DNA of 64,000 nt from Maribacter hydrothermalis. Lineage in GTDB: Bacteria; Bacteroidota; Bacteroidia; Flavobacteriales; Flavobacteriaceae. Shown piece after piece: positions 63,981 through 64,000 of the stretch (position 1 is its first letter; the number at the start of each line of letters is the position of its first letter). The notes under the pieces are model-generated. The model ran no database searches. It saw only the letters and a program-made list of their open reading frames with translations, and had not been told where the DNA came from. Where the stretch lies: assembly GCF_001913155.1 (NCBI RefSeq), contig NZ_CP018760.1, positions 2,542,001-2,606,000 of the forward strand, written 5' to 3'. The position numbers were made by a program, and so were the translations under genes.

Positions 63981-64000
63981 ATGAACAGTTTTAAGAATAT
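63981..64000 (+). CDS. Start of the next act gene, probably actE (partial)
   Basis: An ATG at 63981, two bases after the actD stop codon, opens a frame (MNSFKN) that runs off the window. By the usual gene order the next gene is actE, a monoheme cytochrome c lipoprotein, but only 20 bases are visible, so this is inference from position. Confidence 0.5.

Overview
The window is an AT-rich chromosomal segment of a Bacteroidota bacterium, most likely a marine member of the Flavobacteriaceae. The evidence is family content: type IX secretion sorting domains, a SusC-like TonB receptor with a DUF4249 lipoprotein, DUF5916, DUF2723, a menB-free alternative complex III (act) operon, the rplM-rpsI-rpsB-tsf order, and repeated promoter elements of the TAnnTTTG type. 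The genus cannot be fixed from the sequence alone. Gene density is high and most genes are core. I see no insertion sequence, prophage, CRISPR array or rRNA.

Layout. 0.1-5.4 kb: Kdo transferase (waaA, minus), then a DegT aminotransferase, galE, a secreted amidohydrolase and a small unknown gene. 5.46-6.23 kb: a heavily decayed minus-strand acyltransferase (NagX/HGSNAT, DUF5009-like) pseudogene. 6.2-13.3 kb: a small outer-membrane protein, sucA-sucB of the TCA cycle, a retropepsin-like protease, tatD and type I asparaginase. 13.3-16.6 kb: tRNA-Ser(GGA) and an exbB-exbD energising operon ending at an outer-membrane barrel. 16.6-24.1 kb (minus): PAP2-like, rpoN, asnS, an RND/MMPL exporter, frr and pyrH. 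24.2-26.1 kb: an M61 peptidase. 26.2-29.2 kb (minus): tsf, rpsB, rpsI, rplM. 29.5-40.8 kb: a cell-envelope region with DUF5916, a lipocalin-like lipoprotein, DUF4249 plus TonB receptor, a very small protein that is little more than a sorting domain, an Fn3-like lipoprotein and a 1110-residue leucine-rich-repeat surface protein. 40.9-50.6 kb: polA, a Tat-type glycosylasparaginase, cutC, a metallophosphoesterase, a cysteine-less thioredoxin and a giant DUF2723 membrane protein. 50.8-56.5 kb: tRNA-Gln(TTG), a small membrane protein, and the rimP-nusA-infB operon. 56.5-64 kb: a SPOR protein and the act operon (actA, B, C, D and the first bases of actE), cut by the window edge.

How the parts work together. 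sucA-sucB feed electrons into the respiratory chain, whose quinol-oxidising complex is encoded at the right end. The exb operon converts the resulting proton gradient into work for TonB receptors such as the one at 33.9 kb. waaA, galE and the DegT enzyme supply lipopolysaccharide and surface-sugar building. The translation genes (rplM, rpsI, rpsB, tsf, frr, rimP, nusA, infB, asnS and two tRNAs) form several growth-linked units.

Most notable points: (1) two unrelated proteins, ribosomal protein S2 and the ActC membrane subunit, both end in a similar helix-hairpin-helix tail; (2) the acyltransferase pseudogene, visible only after translating across frameshifts; (3) a strong hairpin with a following T tract in the short rimP leader; (4) -7 promoter elements that settle the start codons of pyrH, the M61 peptidase and rimP. 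I did not find a convincing wholly new multi-gene system; the window is mostly ordinary core genome with a few unusual proteins.
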